64,000 nucleotides of DNA. It comes from Paracidovorax wautersii. Lineage in GTDB: Bacteria > Pseudomonadota > Gammaproteobacteria > Burkholderiales > Burkholderiaceae_C. The notes beneath the pieces were generated by a model. The model made no database searches, was not told the DNA's origin, and saw only the letters and a list, made by a program, of their open reading frames with translations. Shown piece by piece: positions 19,107 to 28,329 of this stretch. The stretch covers positions 16,496 to 80,495 of the forward strand of contig WNDQ01000012.1 in assembly GCA_009912175.1 (NCBI GenBank), read 5' to 3'. The position numbers were made by a program, and so were the translations under genes. The first letter of the stretch is position 1. Each line of letters begins with the position of its first letter.

Positions 19107-20009
19107 TTAATTGCCCGCGCTGCCGGAGTCGCCGCAGCCGCCCGAGTCGCTTGAGTCACTGGCGCTGCCGCCCGAATCGCCCGGGCTGCATGCATCCGCA
19201 TCGCCCGCGGCCGGCGCAGCGGCTGCGCCGTCGGGCGCGGGGGCCAGCCCGTTGGCGGCGTCAACGGGCGGGAGCGGCGCAACGGCGGGCCGCTCGGCAT
19301 GCCATTGGTCCACCCATTGGCGCAGCAGCAGCGCGGCGTCGTCCACGCCCTGTTTTTTCATGGCCGAGAACAGCTTGGCCTCGCCGCCGCCCGCCTGCAG
19401 GCGGGCGATCGACAGGGCTTTGGTGGCCTCGGTGCGTGTGAGCTTGTCGCTCTTGGTCAGCAGGATCAAAAACTTCAGGCCCTTTTCGACGCGCGGGCGG
19501 ATGGCTTCGAGCAGCAGCTCGTCCAGCTCGGTCAGGCCCAGGCGCGGATCGCACATCAGCACCACGCCCATCAGGTTCTCGCGCGTCATGAGGTAGTTGG
19601 CCATCACGCGCTGCCAGCGGATCTTGGCGTCCTTGGGCACGGCCGCGTAGCCGTAGCCGGGCAAGTCGGCCAGCACGGCGTCGGTCGTGCCTTGTTTGCC
19701 CAGCGAGAACAGGTTGATGTGCTGGGTGCGGCCCGGCTTCTTGGAGGCGAAGGCCAGCCGGGTCTGCTGCGTGAGGGTGTTGATGGCGGTCGACTTGCCC
19801 GCGTTGGAGCGGCCGACGAAGGCGATCTCCGGGTGGGCGTGCGGCGGCAGCCACTCCAGTTGCGGGGCGGTGGTCAGGAAGCGCGCGGTGTGCATCCAGC
19901 CCAGGGCGGCGACCTTCTCGGGGTGGTGTTCGGCCTTGGCGTAGGGGTGCGGCTTGCCGTGGCTGCTGCCCGCCTGCGCGGCGGACGGGGAAGTCTTCTT
20001 GAGAGTCAT
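19107..20009 (-). CDS. engB: Ribosome biogenesis GTP-binding protein EngB/YihA with an unusual C-terminal tail
   Basis: GTPase needed for 50S assembly. The 300-residue protein shows G1 GRSNAGKST (66-74), G2 in KPGRTQHIN, G3 DLPGYG and G4 TKSD. The core ends near residue 230. A tail of about 70 residues follows, first Ala/Pro-rich, then Ser/Gly/Asp-rich with two cysteines (…DADACSPGDSGGSASD…GGCGDSGSAGN). Most EngB proteins are 195-220 residues and lack this. The N-terminus is also slightly extended (MTLKKTSPSAAQ...). No disruption is seen. Confidence 0.95.
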   Translation of the reverse strand: MTLKKTSPSAAQAGSSHGKPHPYAKAEHHPEKVAALGWMHTARFLTTAPQLEWLPPHAHPEIAFVGRSNAGKSTAINTLTQQTRLAFASKKPGRTQHINLFSLGKQGTTDAVLADLPGYGYAAVPKDAKIRWQRVMANYLMTRENLMGVVLMCDPRLGLTELDELLLEAIRPRVEKGLKFLILLTKSDKLTRTEATKALSIARLQAGGGEAKLFSAMKKQGVDDAALLLRQWVDQWHAERPAVAPLPPVDAANGLAPAPDGAAAAPAAGDADACSPGDSGGSASDSSDSGGCGDSGSAGN

Positions 20010-20072
20010 GGATGCCTTGTGTGAGCGCGTATTTTAAAGAGATGAGCCCGCGCACGGCCGCCGACGCCCATC

Positions 20073-20146
20073 GGCCGCCCCAAGACAAAAAACATCCCCG
20101 TGGGGGATCGGGTCATCGCGCAGCGATGGGCCGGGGGGCTTTTTTT
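20073..20146 (+). repeat. Dispersed hairpin repeat, copy 1
   Basis: A 74-base segment starting GGCCGCCCCAAGACAAAAAA, nearly identical to 40693-40770. It contains the hairpins CCCC-GT-GGGG and CATCGC-GCA-GCGATG and ends in a T-run, so it resembles a terminator-like mobile repeat. Here it lies between the engB start and msrP. Confidence 0.85.
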
Positions 20147-20220
20147 GCGTCTGTTGCAGAATTTCGCAGCGTCTGGCCGCTCCAACCGGGCAGACTCACG
20201 CCACCCACCAGGAGCTCGCC

Positions 20221-21155
<935 letters not shown>

Positions 21156-21157
21156 AC

Positions 21158-21817
21158 ATGAACGCACCGCTGCCTTCTCCCCGCCGCGCGGCCAGCAAGA
21201 CGCCCGCGGGCTGGCGTGCGGCGCTGCTGCATCCCGCCGCCAAGCCCGTGGCCTTCCTGCTCGGGCTGTGGCCTTTCCTGGCGCTGCTGTATGGGGCCAC
21301 GTCCGATACGCTGGGCGCCAATCCGGCCGAGGCGCTGATCCGCTCGGCGGGTGACTGGACGCTGCGTTTCCTGTGCATAGGCCTCGCCATCACGCCGCTG
21401 CGGGTGTGGACACGCACGCCGGCGCTGGCGCGGTTCCGGCGCATGGCGGGGCTGTTCGCCTTCTTCTACGCGGTCGTGCACCTGCTGTGCTACGCGTGGC
21501 TGGACGCGGGTTTCGACGTCGCCTTCATCGCGGGCGACATCGCGCAGCGGCCGTTCATCCTGGTCGGTTTCCTGGCCGTGCTGGGTTTGCTGCCGCTGGC
21601 GGCCACGTCCTTCAACCGCGCGGTGCGCTGGCTGGGCGGGCGCCGCTGGCAGCGCCTGCACCGGCTGGTCTACGGCATCGTGCTGCTGGGCCTGCTGCAC
21701 TTTTTCTGGATGCGCGGCGGCAAGAACGACTTTGCCGAGGTGGCCATCTACGGCGCCATCATCGCCGTGCTGCTGGGCTGGCGGGTGGTCCGGGCCTGGC
21801 GTGCGGCACCTGGCTGA
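21158..21817 (+). CDS. msrQ: MsrQ, heme-containing membrane partner of MsrP
   Basis: 219-residue inner-membrane protein of the ferric reductase-like fold with about six membrane segments and histidines in AVVHLLCY and RLHRLVYGIVLLGLLHFFW suited to heme binding. It passes electrons from the quinone pool to MsrP in the periplasm. The ATG at 21158 is two bases after the msrP stop. The N-terminus is Pro/Ala-rich and somewhat long. Because msrP is broken, this intact gene may be an orphan or may serve another reductase. Confidence 0.9.
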   Translation: MNAPLPSPRRAASKTPAGWRAALLHPAAKPVAFLLGLWPFLALLYGATSDTLGANPAEALIRSAGDWTLRFLCIGLAITPLRVWTRTPALARFRRMAGLFAFFYAVVHLLCYAWLDAGFDVAFIAGDIAQRPFILVGFLAVLGLLPLAATSFNRAVRWLGGRRWQRLHRLVYGIVLLGLLHFFWMRGGKNDFAEVAIYGAIIAVLLGWRVVRAWRAAPG

Positions 21818-21964
21818 TCCCCGCCGTGGTTGTCCCCGCCCGCATGGGACAGCCTTGTGGATAAGTTGGGGCAAGCCGCGTATGGGGTCTGCAAGTCGTT
21901 GATTGACCTGGAATTTGTTTGCGCTGCCTGAAAAACAGGCAGGAAGAGCAGCCGCCGGCCGTCT

Positions 21965-22969
21965 TCAAAACTGCGAGGGCGTGCCGGCCAGGCGGTGGCG
22001 CCGCCAGGCCCGGCGCAACTGGGTATCGCTGGAAAAACCGGCGGCCTGCGCGGCCCGCGTGACGCTCTGGCCGCCGTCCAGCGCCTGGCGCGCGACGGCC
22101 AGGCGGATCTGGCACAGATAGTCCAGCGGGGCCATGCCCGCAAAGTCGTGGAACAGGCGCGCCAGGTGGCGCGACGACACGCAGGCGACGGCGGCCATGC
22201 GGCTGGCCGTCCAGTCCTGCTGCACGTCGCCGCTGACGGCGTCCTGCACGCGGTGCAGCGCCGGGTGCATGTGGTGGCGCCCGGCCAGAAAGGGCGACAG
22301 CTCGGGGTCGTGCGGGCCGCGCCGCAGCGGCATCACCAGCGTCTGCGCGACCTGCGCGGCCAGGGCTTCACCGCACAGCGCGCCGATGCGGTGGAGCATC
22401 AGGTCGATGCCGGTGGTCACGCCCGCGCTGCTGCAGACGGGCTCGTCGAGCACGAACACGCGGTTGGCCACGACGTCGGCCGCGGGCGCGGCGCGGGCCA
22501 GTTCGTCCAGATGCTGGTGGTGCGTGGTCACACGCCGCCCGCGCAGCAGCCTGGCATGGGCGGCCAGCACGGTGCCCGCGCAGATGGTGACCAGTTCGGT
22601 CTGGCCGGTGCGCAGCGCCAGGCCGGCCAGCCAGTCGATCAGCTCGCGCGCGGCGGGCGTGTTCACCTCGATGCGCTGGCCGGGCAGGCCGACCAGTACG
22701 ACCCAACTGGGCGCGGGCAGGGCGGCGGGCAGTGGCTGGATCCCGCACAGCATGACACCGACCGACGACAGGGCCTGCTCGCGCGTGCCGATGAAGTGCA
22801 GCACAAAGCGCGGCGGCTGGCCGCGCGTGGCCAGCAACTGGTTGGCCACACGCAGCGCCTCGGCCGGGCCGGCCCAGTCCAGCGCCAGGCTGCGTTCCTG
22901 CAGCACGAAGTGGACGTGGATGGGCGGGGCCGCTTCGGCGTGTGGCGGCAAAAGGTCGCGGGCGGTCAT
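21965..22969 (-). CDS. GlxA-family transcriptional regulator (DJ-1/PfpI domain plus AraC helix-turn-helix)
   Basis: 334-residue cytoplasmic regulator. Residues ~15-190 form a DJ-1/PfpI-like domain with the nucleophile-elbow Cys in TICAGTVLAAHA and the segment SSAGVTTGIDLMLH. Residues ~225-330 form an AraC-type double helix-turn-helix (ACVSSRHLARLFHDFAGMAPLDYL...AAQAAGFSSDTQLRRAWRR). The open frame runs to 23083, but MTARDLLPPHAE at 22969 is the likely start. A cysteine hydrolase gene lies 58 bases upstream in the same direction and may be a target or operon partner. The ligand is unknown. Confidence 0.9.
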   Translation of the reverse strand: MTARDLLPPHAEAAPPIHVHFVLQERSLALDWAGPAEALRVANQLLATRGQPPRFVLHFIGTREQALSSVGVMLCGIQPLPAALPAPSWVVLVGLPGQRIEVNTPAARELIDWLAGLALRTGQTELVTICAGTVLAAHARLLRGRRVTTHHQHLDELARAAPAADVVANRVFVLDEPVCSSAGVTTGIDLMLHRIGALCGEALAAQVAQTLVMPLRRGPHDPELSPFLAGRHHMHPALHRVQDAVSGDVQQDWTASRMAAVACVSSRHLARLFHDFAGMAPLDYLCQIRLAVARQALDGGQSVTRAAQAAGFSSDTQLRRAWRRHRLAGTPSQF

Positions 22970-23027
22970 TGGCGTCCCTGTGCCTTTGGCTGCGCTGCAG
23001 GCGTGCCGGGGCGGCCCGGCGCTGCGC

Positions 23028-23603
23028 TCATGCCGCGGCCGCCTGCGCGGCGCGCGCCAGCGCTTCGTCCACGCCGCAGACATGGGCGAAGCGGTCCTGC
23101 AGCACGGTGGCGGTGCGCAACCGGATGTCGGCGGCCGTCAGCGTGCGGCCGTTGGGCTGGACCATGTCCCAGGTCAGCGTGGCGGCCGGCACGAAGTCGA
23201 CCTGCCAGCCCAGGTCGCTGGCATGGCGTGTGGTGGTCTCGCAGCACTGCTCGGTGCGGATGCCGCTGACGATCAGGCGGCCGATGCCGTGCCGCGTCAG
23301 CCAGACGTCCAGCCCGCTGCCGACCAGGGCGCTGTGGCGTGTCTTCACAAAACGGGCGTCTTCCTCGAACGGTGCCAGGCCCTCCAGCGGCCGCACCTCG
23401 CCCGACTCCAACGCAAAGGGGTTGTCGGGGCGCGCCTCACCACCGCAGTGGAAAACACGCACCACGGGCAGGCCCTGCGCCTTGGCGCCTTCGATCAGCG
23501 CGTTCTGCGCGGCCAGGAAGGCGGGCACCTCGTGCGGGGTGTAGAAGGGGCGGTGCACAAAGGATTGCTGGACATCGATCACCAGCAGACAGGTCTTGGT
23601 CAT
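23028..23603 (-). CDS. Isochorismatase-family cysteine hydrolase
   Basis: 191-residue cytoplasmic hydrolase. The catalytic Asp is in LLVIDVQQSF, the Lys in RFVKTRHSAL, and the nucleophilic Cys with the family cis-peptide in GIRTEQCCETT. The substrate could be a nicotinamide-like amide, an N-carbamoyl compound or isochorismate; the sequence does not decide. It is the first gene of a pair with the GlxA-type regulator, an association common for hydrolases under GlxA control. Confidence 0.88.
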   Translation of the reverse strand: MTKTCLLVIDVQQSFVHRPFYTPHEVPAFLAAQNALIEGAKAQGLPVVRVFHCGGEARPDNPFALESGEVRPLEGLAPFEEDARFVKTRHSALVGSGLDVWLTRHGIGRLIVSGIRTEQCCETTTRHASDLGWQVDFVPAATLTWDMVQPNGRTLTAADIRLRTATVLQDRFAHVCGVDEALARAAQAAAA

Positions 23604-23811
23604 GGGATGGGCATGGAGCGAGTGGAAAAGATGTCGCTATTTTTCAGCCAACACCATGATGCCGCGATTCAGGAAAAGGCGGGTTCCGATCAATTTCGGA
23701 CATCATGGCGGCCAAGCGCGCGAACCCGGCGCCGAGTCTGTTGTGTTGCTGCTTTGCGACTGTTCGGTGTCCAAAAACCGGATTCTGTGAATTTTTACGA
23801 AGAATGTTTTT

Positions 23812-23830
23812 GAGAGTCATTAACATTCGC
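23812..23830. promoter_or_regulatory. Candidate Fur box upstream of the TonB receptor
   Basis: The 19 bases GAGAGTCATTAACATTCGC match the Fur consensus palindrome at 12-13 of 19 positions, depending on strand. The site lies about 190 bases upstream of the catecholate-type receptor gene, in an AT-richer part of a 415-base gene-free stretch (23604-24018) that otherwise shows no gene. Iron-repressed expression of the receptor and dioxygenase is the expected consequence. Confidence 0.4.
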
Positions 23831-24018
23831 GTGCTTCGAGAGCGTCTCTCCCCCGATCCATGCCCAGCCAGTCAGACTCACAACAACACACTGCGCTCGC
23901 GACGTTCATTGCAGGCGGCCCCTTGCCCGAGGGGCCGTCCGTCGCGCCTGCCTGTTGGAAACGTTGTGCCGTCTGCAGCCACGCAGCCAGCCACACCAAC
24001 ATGCATCTGGAGCTTTGA

Positions 24019-26313
24019 ATGGCGCACATTACGAGCCGCAAACACCCCACCGCGCGCAGCGCGGCCCCCGGCGCCAAGGCCGCCACGGTCCTGACCGGGC
24101 TGGTGGCCCTGAGCCTGCCGCTGCACGCGCAGACCGCCGCGACCCTGCCACAAGTCACCATCAAGGGCGAACGCGCGGCCGACTACAAGGCCGAACAACT
24201 GGCCTCGCCCAAGTTCACGCAGCCGCTGGTCGACACCACGCAGACCGTGACAGTCATCAAGGACACCGTGCTCAAGGAGCAGACGGCCAGCACGCTGACC
24301 GAGGCACTGCGCAACGTGCCCGGCGTGGGCACCTTCAACATCGGCGAGAACGGCCGCATGAACACGGGCGACGCGATTTCCATGCGCGGCTTCGACTCGT
24401 CCAACAGCATCTTCGTGGACGGCATCCGTGACCTGGGCAACGTCACGCGCGACGTCTTCAACATCGACCAGATCGAGGTCATCAAAGGCCCGTCGGGCAC
24501 CGACTATGGCCGCACGGCGGCGGCAGGCTCGATCAACCTCGTGACCAAGCAGCCCAAGCTCGAAGACGCGTTCGACGCCAGCGTGGGCGTGGGGACCGGC
24601 AGCTACAAACGCAGCACCGTCGACTGGAACAAGTCGTTGACGGGTCTGCCCGGCGCGGCCCTGCGCCTGAACGTGGTGGGCGAGGATTCGGGCGTGGCCG
24701 GCCGCGACACGGTCAAGAACAAGAAGTGGGGCGTGGCGCCCTCGCTGGCGCTGGGCCTGGGCACCGACAACCGCCTCTACATCGACCTGCTGCACATCAA
24801 GCAGAACAACATCCCGGACGGCGGCGTCCCGACCGTGGGCCTGAAGGGCTACAACTCCGGCATCACCACCGCCGCGGTGCGCGACTACCTCAACAGCCAT
24901 CGGGTCGGTTCGTCCAACTACTACGGCACCAACGGCGACTTCGACCACAGCACGGCCGACATGGCCACGTTGCGCTTGGAGCACGACTTCTCGGCCGACA
25001 CCAAGCTGCGCAACACCTTGCGTTGGGGCCGCCTGTCGCACGACTACCAGGCCACGGCGGTGACGGCGCCAGCGGCCGTCGGCAACGATCCGCTGGCCAC
25101 CTTGGTGACACGCTCGGGCAACAACGGCGACTCGATCAACAAGATCCTGACCAACCAGACCAACCTCTCCACCAAGCTGTGGACCGGCGCCTTCGAGCAC
25201 GACATCAGCGCGGGCCTGGAGCTCACGCGTGAAACCATGGACACGGTCGGCTGGAGCTCGACCGTGCCGGCGACCAACCTGTACGCGCCCGACAGCAGCC
25301 TGGCCTACACCCGCACGCTCAACCCCTTTGGCGACACCACGGGCAAGATGGACACGTACGCGGTCTACGCCTTCGACACGCTCAAGCTGAACCCGCAATG
25401 GCAGCTCAACGGCGGCGTGCGCCTGGAGCACTACAAGCTCAAGGCTGATTACTGGAACAACGCGGGCACGCGCACCAGCCCCATCTACGAGGCCGTCAAC
25501 GCGCAGGATTCGGGCAACCTGTTCAACTGGAAGGTGGGCGCGCTGTTCAAGCCGGCCGACAACGGCAGCATCTACCTCAACTGCGCGATCCAGCTGCAGC
25601 CGCCCGGCACGGTCTCGGGCGGCGACGGCATCACCAACGCCAACTTCATCGCGCCCTCGGTCAGCGGCAGCAGCGCCAACGACCTGAACTACGACCCGCA
25701 GCGCACGCGCACGGTCGAGCTGGGCACCAAGTGGGACCTGTTCGACAAGAAGCTGCTGCTCACCGCCGCGCTGTTCCACACGCAGCTGAGCAATGAAATC
25801 GAGGCCGACCCGGTCCTCACCAACGTCTACTACCAGAACGGCAAGAAGACGGTCAAGGGGCTGGAGCTGGGGGCCGTGGGCCAGATCACGCCGCGGTGGT
25901 CGGTCAGCTCGGGCTTCACGATCCAGCACACCAAGACCGATGCCGCGACCCAGACGCAAACGGGCACGGTGTCGGCCGACGGCTCGAACTCGCTGCCCTT
26001 CACACCCAAGACGGCGTTCACGCTGTGGTCCACCTACCAGCTCGCCCCGCAGCTCTCGATCGGCGGCGGCGCGCGCTACATAGGCACCATGAAGAAGGCG
26101 CGCGACAGCGTGACGGTCGGGCCTTCCAGCATCCCGGCCTACTGGGTCGCGGACGCCATGGTGGGCTACCGCGTCACACGCAACCTGAGCCTGCAGTTCA
26201 ACGTCACCAACCTGTTCGACAAGGACTACGTGGCGTCGATCAACCGGGGCGACCACCGCTACTATCCGGGAGCCGAGCGGGCCTACCGCCTGACGGCCAG
26301 CCTGGACTTCTGA
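24019..26313 (+). CDS. TonB-dependent catecholate siderophore receptor (Fiu-like)
   Basis: 764-residue outer-membrane receptor. It starts with a long signal peptide (…[15 protein letters not shown]), then a TonB box-like TLPQVTIKG, a plug domain ([12 protein letters not shown]…[18 protein letters not shown]…[12 protein letters not shown]) and a beta-barrel ending …YRLTASLDF with the terminal Phe. The plug sequence is close to Fiu, which imports catecholate siderophore breakdown products. A PiuC-type dioxygenase follows 58 bases downstream, the standard pairing. A candidate Fur box lies upstream. Confidence 0.93.
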   Translation: MAHITSRKHPTARSAAPGAKAATVLTGLVALSLPLHAQTAATLPQVTIKGERAADYKAEQLASPKFTQPLVDTTQTVTVIKDTVLKEQTASTLTEALRNVPGVGTFNIGENGRMNTGDAISMRGFDSSNSIFVDGIRDLGNVTRDVFNIDQIEVIKGPSGTDYGRTAAAGSINLVTKQPKLEDAFDASVGVGTGSYKRSTVDWNKSLTGLPGAALRLNVVGEDSGVAGRDTVKNKKWGVAPSLALGLGTDNRLYIDLLHIKQNNIPDGGVPTVGLKGYNSGITTAAVRDYLNSHRVGSSNYYGTNGDFDHSTADMATLRLEHDFSADTKLRNTLRWGRLSHDYQATAVTAPAAVGNDPLATLVTRSGNNGDSINKILTNQTNLSTKLWTGAFEHDISAGLELTRETMDTVGWSSTVPATNLYAPDSSLAYTRTLNPFGDTTGKMDTYAVYAFDTLKLNPQWQLNGGVRLEHYKLKADYWNNAGTRTSPIYEAVNAQDSGNLFNWKVGALFKPADNGSIYLNCAIQLQPPGTVSGGDGITNANFIAPSVSGSSANDLNYDPQRTRTVELGTKWDLFDKKLLLTAALFHTQLSNEIEADPVLTNVYYQNGKKTVKGLELGAVGQITPRWSVSSGFTIQHTKTDAATQTQTGTVSADGSNSLPFTPKTAFTLWSTYQLAPQLSIGGGARYIGTMKKARDSVTVGPSSIPAYWVADAMVGYRVTRNLSLQFNVTNLFDKDYVASINRGDHRYYPGAERAYRLTASLDF

Positions 26314-26371
26314 CCGACCGACGGCGGGCCGCCCAGCGGCTCGCCACGGCTTTCCCGAGGAGCGTTTTGCC

Positions 26372-27049
26372 ATGATGCTGCACATTCCCAACGTGCTGAC
26401 CGCGCCGCAGGTGGCGCGGATGCGCGCCCGCCTGGACGGCGCGGACTGGCGTGACGGGCGCGCCACCGTCGGCGCGCAGGGCGCACGTGTCAAACGCAAT
26501 CAGCAACTGCCCGAAGCCGCGCCGCTGGCGCAGGAATTGGGCCAGGAGATCGTGGCCGCGCTGGCGGCGAGCCCGCTGTACTTCGCCGCCGCGCTGCCCT
26601 TGCGCACCGTGCCGCCGCTGTTCAACCGCTACGAGGGCGGCGGCGAATACGGCTTTCACGTCGACGGCGCCGTGCGCGCCGTGCCCGGCAGTGCGCCTTG
26701 GCTGCGTACCGACCTGTCGGCCACGCTGTTCCTGTGCGAGCCCGATGACTACGAGGGCGGCGAGCTGATCGTGAGCGACACCTACGGCGAGCACGAGGTC
26801 AAGCTGCCCGCGGGCGACCTGATCCTGTACCCCTCGTCCAGCCTGCATCGCGTCACGCCGGTCACGCGCGGCGCGCGTGTGTGTTCCTTCTTCTGGATCC
26901 AGAGCATGGTGCGTGACGACGCGCAGCGCACCATGCTGTTCGAGCTGGATCAGGTCATCACGCGGCTGCGCGCGCGAGGCGAGGACGAGAACACCCTGGC
27001 GCTGGCCAACCACTATCACAACCTGTTGCGCCTGTGGGCGCAGACCTGA
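26372..27049 (+). CDS. Fe(II)/2-oxoglutarate-dependent dioxygenase PiuC/YbiX
   Basis: 225-residue PKHD-type hydroxylase of the 2-oxoglutarate/Fe(II) superfamily. Metal ligands are visible as HVD (in [10 protein letters not shown]) and the later His in [10 protein letters not shown], with the 2-oxoglutarate-binding Arg in [11 protein letters not shown]. It is co-transcribed with the siderophore receptor, as in piuA-piuC and fiu-ybiX loci; the natural substrate is not established. It is convergent with the lipoprotein gene that ends at 27062. Confidence 0.92.
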   Translation: MMLHIPNVLTAPQVARMRARLDGADWRDGRATVGAQGARVKRNQQLPEAAPLAQELGQEIVAALAASPLYFAAALPLRTVPPLFNRYEGGGEYGFHVDGAVRAVPGSAPWLRTDLSATLFLCEPDDYEGGELIVSDTYGEHEVKLPAGDLILYPSSSLHRVTPVTRGARVCSFFWIQSMVRDDAQRTMLFELDQVITRLRARGEDENTLALANHYHNLLRLWAQT

Positions 27050-27061
27050 CGCCGCTGGTTG

Positions 27062-28186
27062 TCAGCGGGGCACGACGTTCAGGTCGATGCGCACCACGAT
27101 GTCCTTGGCATCCTTGCGCCAGGCCGCTTGTTTGTCGCTGCGTGCAGCCTTGACCGTCACGTACAGCGTCTGGCCGTCGGGGGATAGTGCCAGGCTGTTG
27201 GGGTGCACCGGCAGCTCGATCGTGCGTTTGAGCGAATAGGTCGTGGCGTCGAGGATGGACACGAAGCCGCTGCCCGGTTCGCCATTGCCGCGGTGCGAGG
27301 TCACGACCTCGCCGCGCACCGGGTTGTAGGCGATGTCCAGCGCCGCCGACTTGAACGCAATGCGCTGGATGACCTGCCCCGACGGCAAGTCCCACACGTA
27401 GACCTGGTCCTTCTGGCCGCCAGCGGCAAACAAGCGCTGGCCCTGGGTGTCCAGCGCGATGTTGATGAAGAAGTTGGCCGACTTGTCCTGTTGCGCCGCT
27501 GGCGTTTCGCCGGTGGACAAACGCCGCACAACCGCACCGGCATCGGGGTCGATGACCAGCACCTCGTTGACGCCGCCCTGGCCGACATACAGGCGGTTGG
27601 CCGCCGCGTCATAGGCCGCGCCCGCCGACCAGATGCCGTCGCTGATGAGCGTGTGCGTCAGCGTGTTGCGGGCGCCATCGACGATCCAGACCCGGCCGGG
27701 CTGGCCGGGGCTGGTGACAAACACGCGGTTGTGCGGCTCGTCGACGATGACCTTGCGGGTATGGGCAAAAACGGGCTCGCCCTTGTCGTTCTTCTCGGGC
27801 TGGGCCAGCTGGATCACGCCCTTGACGATGCCGCTGCCTGAGTCGACGGCCGTGAGCGAGCCGTCCATCGTGTTGCCCACGTACAGCGTGTGGGTGGTGT
27901 CGTTCAGGCCCAGCGCAAAGGCCAGGCGCGGCACCTGCACGGTTTGCAGCGGCTGCAGCGTGCGCGCGTCCAGGCGGTGGATGAAGCCGGCATTGTTGGC
28001 GTCGAAGCCGTTGATGCTGGCCACGAACACCGAGCCGCCGTCGCGGTCGGCAGCGATCTCATAAAGGCCTGTGAAGGCATCCTGGCGCAGCAAGGGGACG
28101 GCGGCCATCGATGCCGCTGCGGTGGTGGCCGCCCCAGCGCGGGGCAGTACGGGTGCCGTCTGGCACGCACTGAGCGTCAGCGCCAC
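27062..28186 (-). CDS. YncE-like beta-propeller lipoprotein; start altered by an A9/T9 tract
   Basis: A periplasmic beta-propeller with repeated VFVASINGFDANN, LYVGNTMDG, VFVTSPGQPGRVWIVDG blades, homologous to YncE-type proteins often linked to iron uptake. As written the frame can start only at GTG 28186, giving a very short leader before a lipobox (LSAC). A much better start, ATG at 28235, is in another frame. If the T9 run at 28230-28222 were T8, it would read MSFFSGFRLPLVSLAVVALTLSAC split across positions, a complete lipoprotein signal. So the gene is either off by homopolymer slippage, phase-variable, or affected by a sequence error. It is the last gene of the FecI/FecR/receptor cluster. 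Confidence 0.75.
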   Translation of the reverse strand: MALTLSACQTAPVLPRAGAATTAAASMAAVPLLRQDAFTGLYEIAADRDGGSVFVASINGFDANNAGFIHRLDARTLQPLQTVQVPRLAFALGLNDTTHTLYVGNTMDGSLTAVDSGSGIVKGVIQLAQPEKNDKGEPVFAHTRKVIVDEPHNRVFVTSPGQPGRVWIVDGARNTLTHTLISDGIWSAGAAYDAAANRLYVGQGGVNEVLVIDPDAGAVVRRLSTGETPAAQQDKSANFFINIALDTQGQRLFAAGGQKDQVYVWDLPSGQVIQRIAFKSAALDIAYNPVRGEVVTSHRGNGEPGSGFVSILDATTYSLKRTIELPVHPNSLALSPDGQTLYVTVKAARSDKQAAWRKDAKDIVVRIDLNVVPR

Positions 28187-28221
28187 GACCGCCAGCGAGA
28201 CGAGGGGCAGCCGGAATCCGG

Positions 28222-28230
28222 AAAAAAAAA
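28222..28230. repeat. A9 homopolymer in the signal-peptide start of the lipoprotein gene
   Basis: Nine consecutive A on the plus strand (T9 in the gene sense), directly after ATG-TC on the minus strand. Loss of one base joins the ATG at 28235 to the lipoprotein frame. Confidence 0.9.
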
Positions 28231-28329
28231 GACATGGGCGATTTCATCAAAACGAACAAAAAACAGGCCCTGCGCTGGGCAAGGCCTGGGTTGCCATCGC
28301 CCACCGGGGGCGGACGATGGGCGCGTGCA

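Noticed and set aside
21856..21864. Isolated perfect DnaA box TGTGGATAA downstream of msrQ.
   Set aside because: A single nine-base match in GC-rich DNA with no second box or AT-rich stretch is not enough to call an origin or regulatory site.
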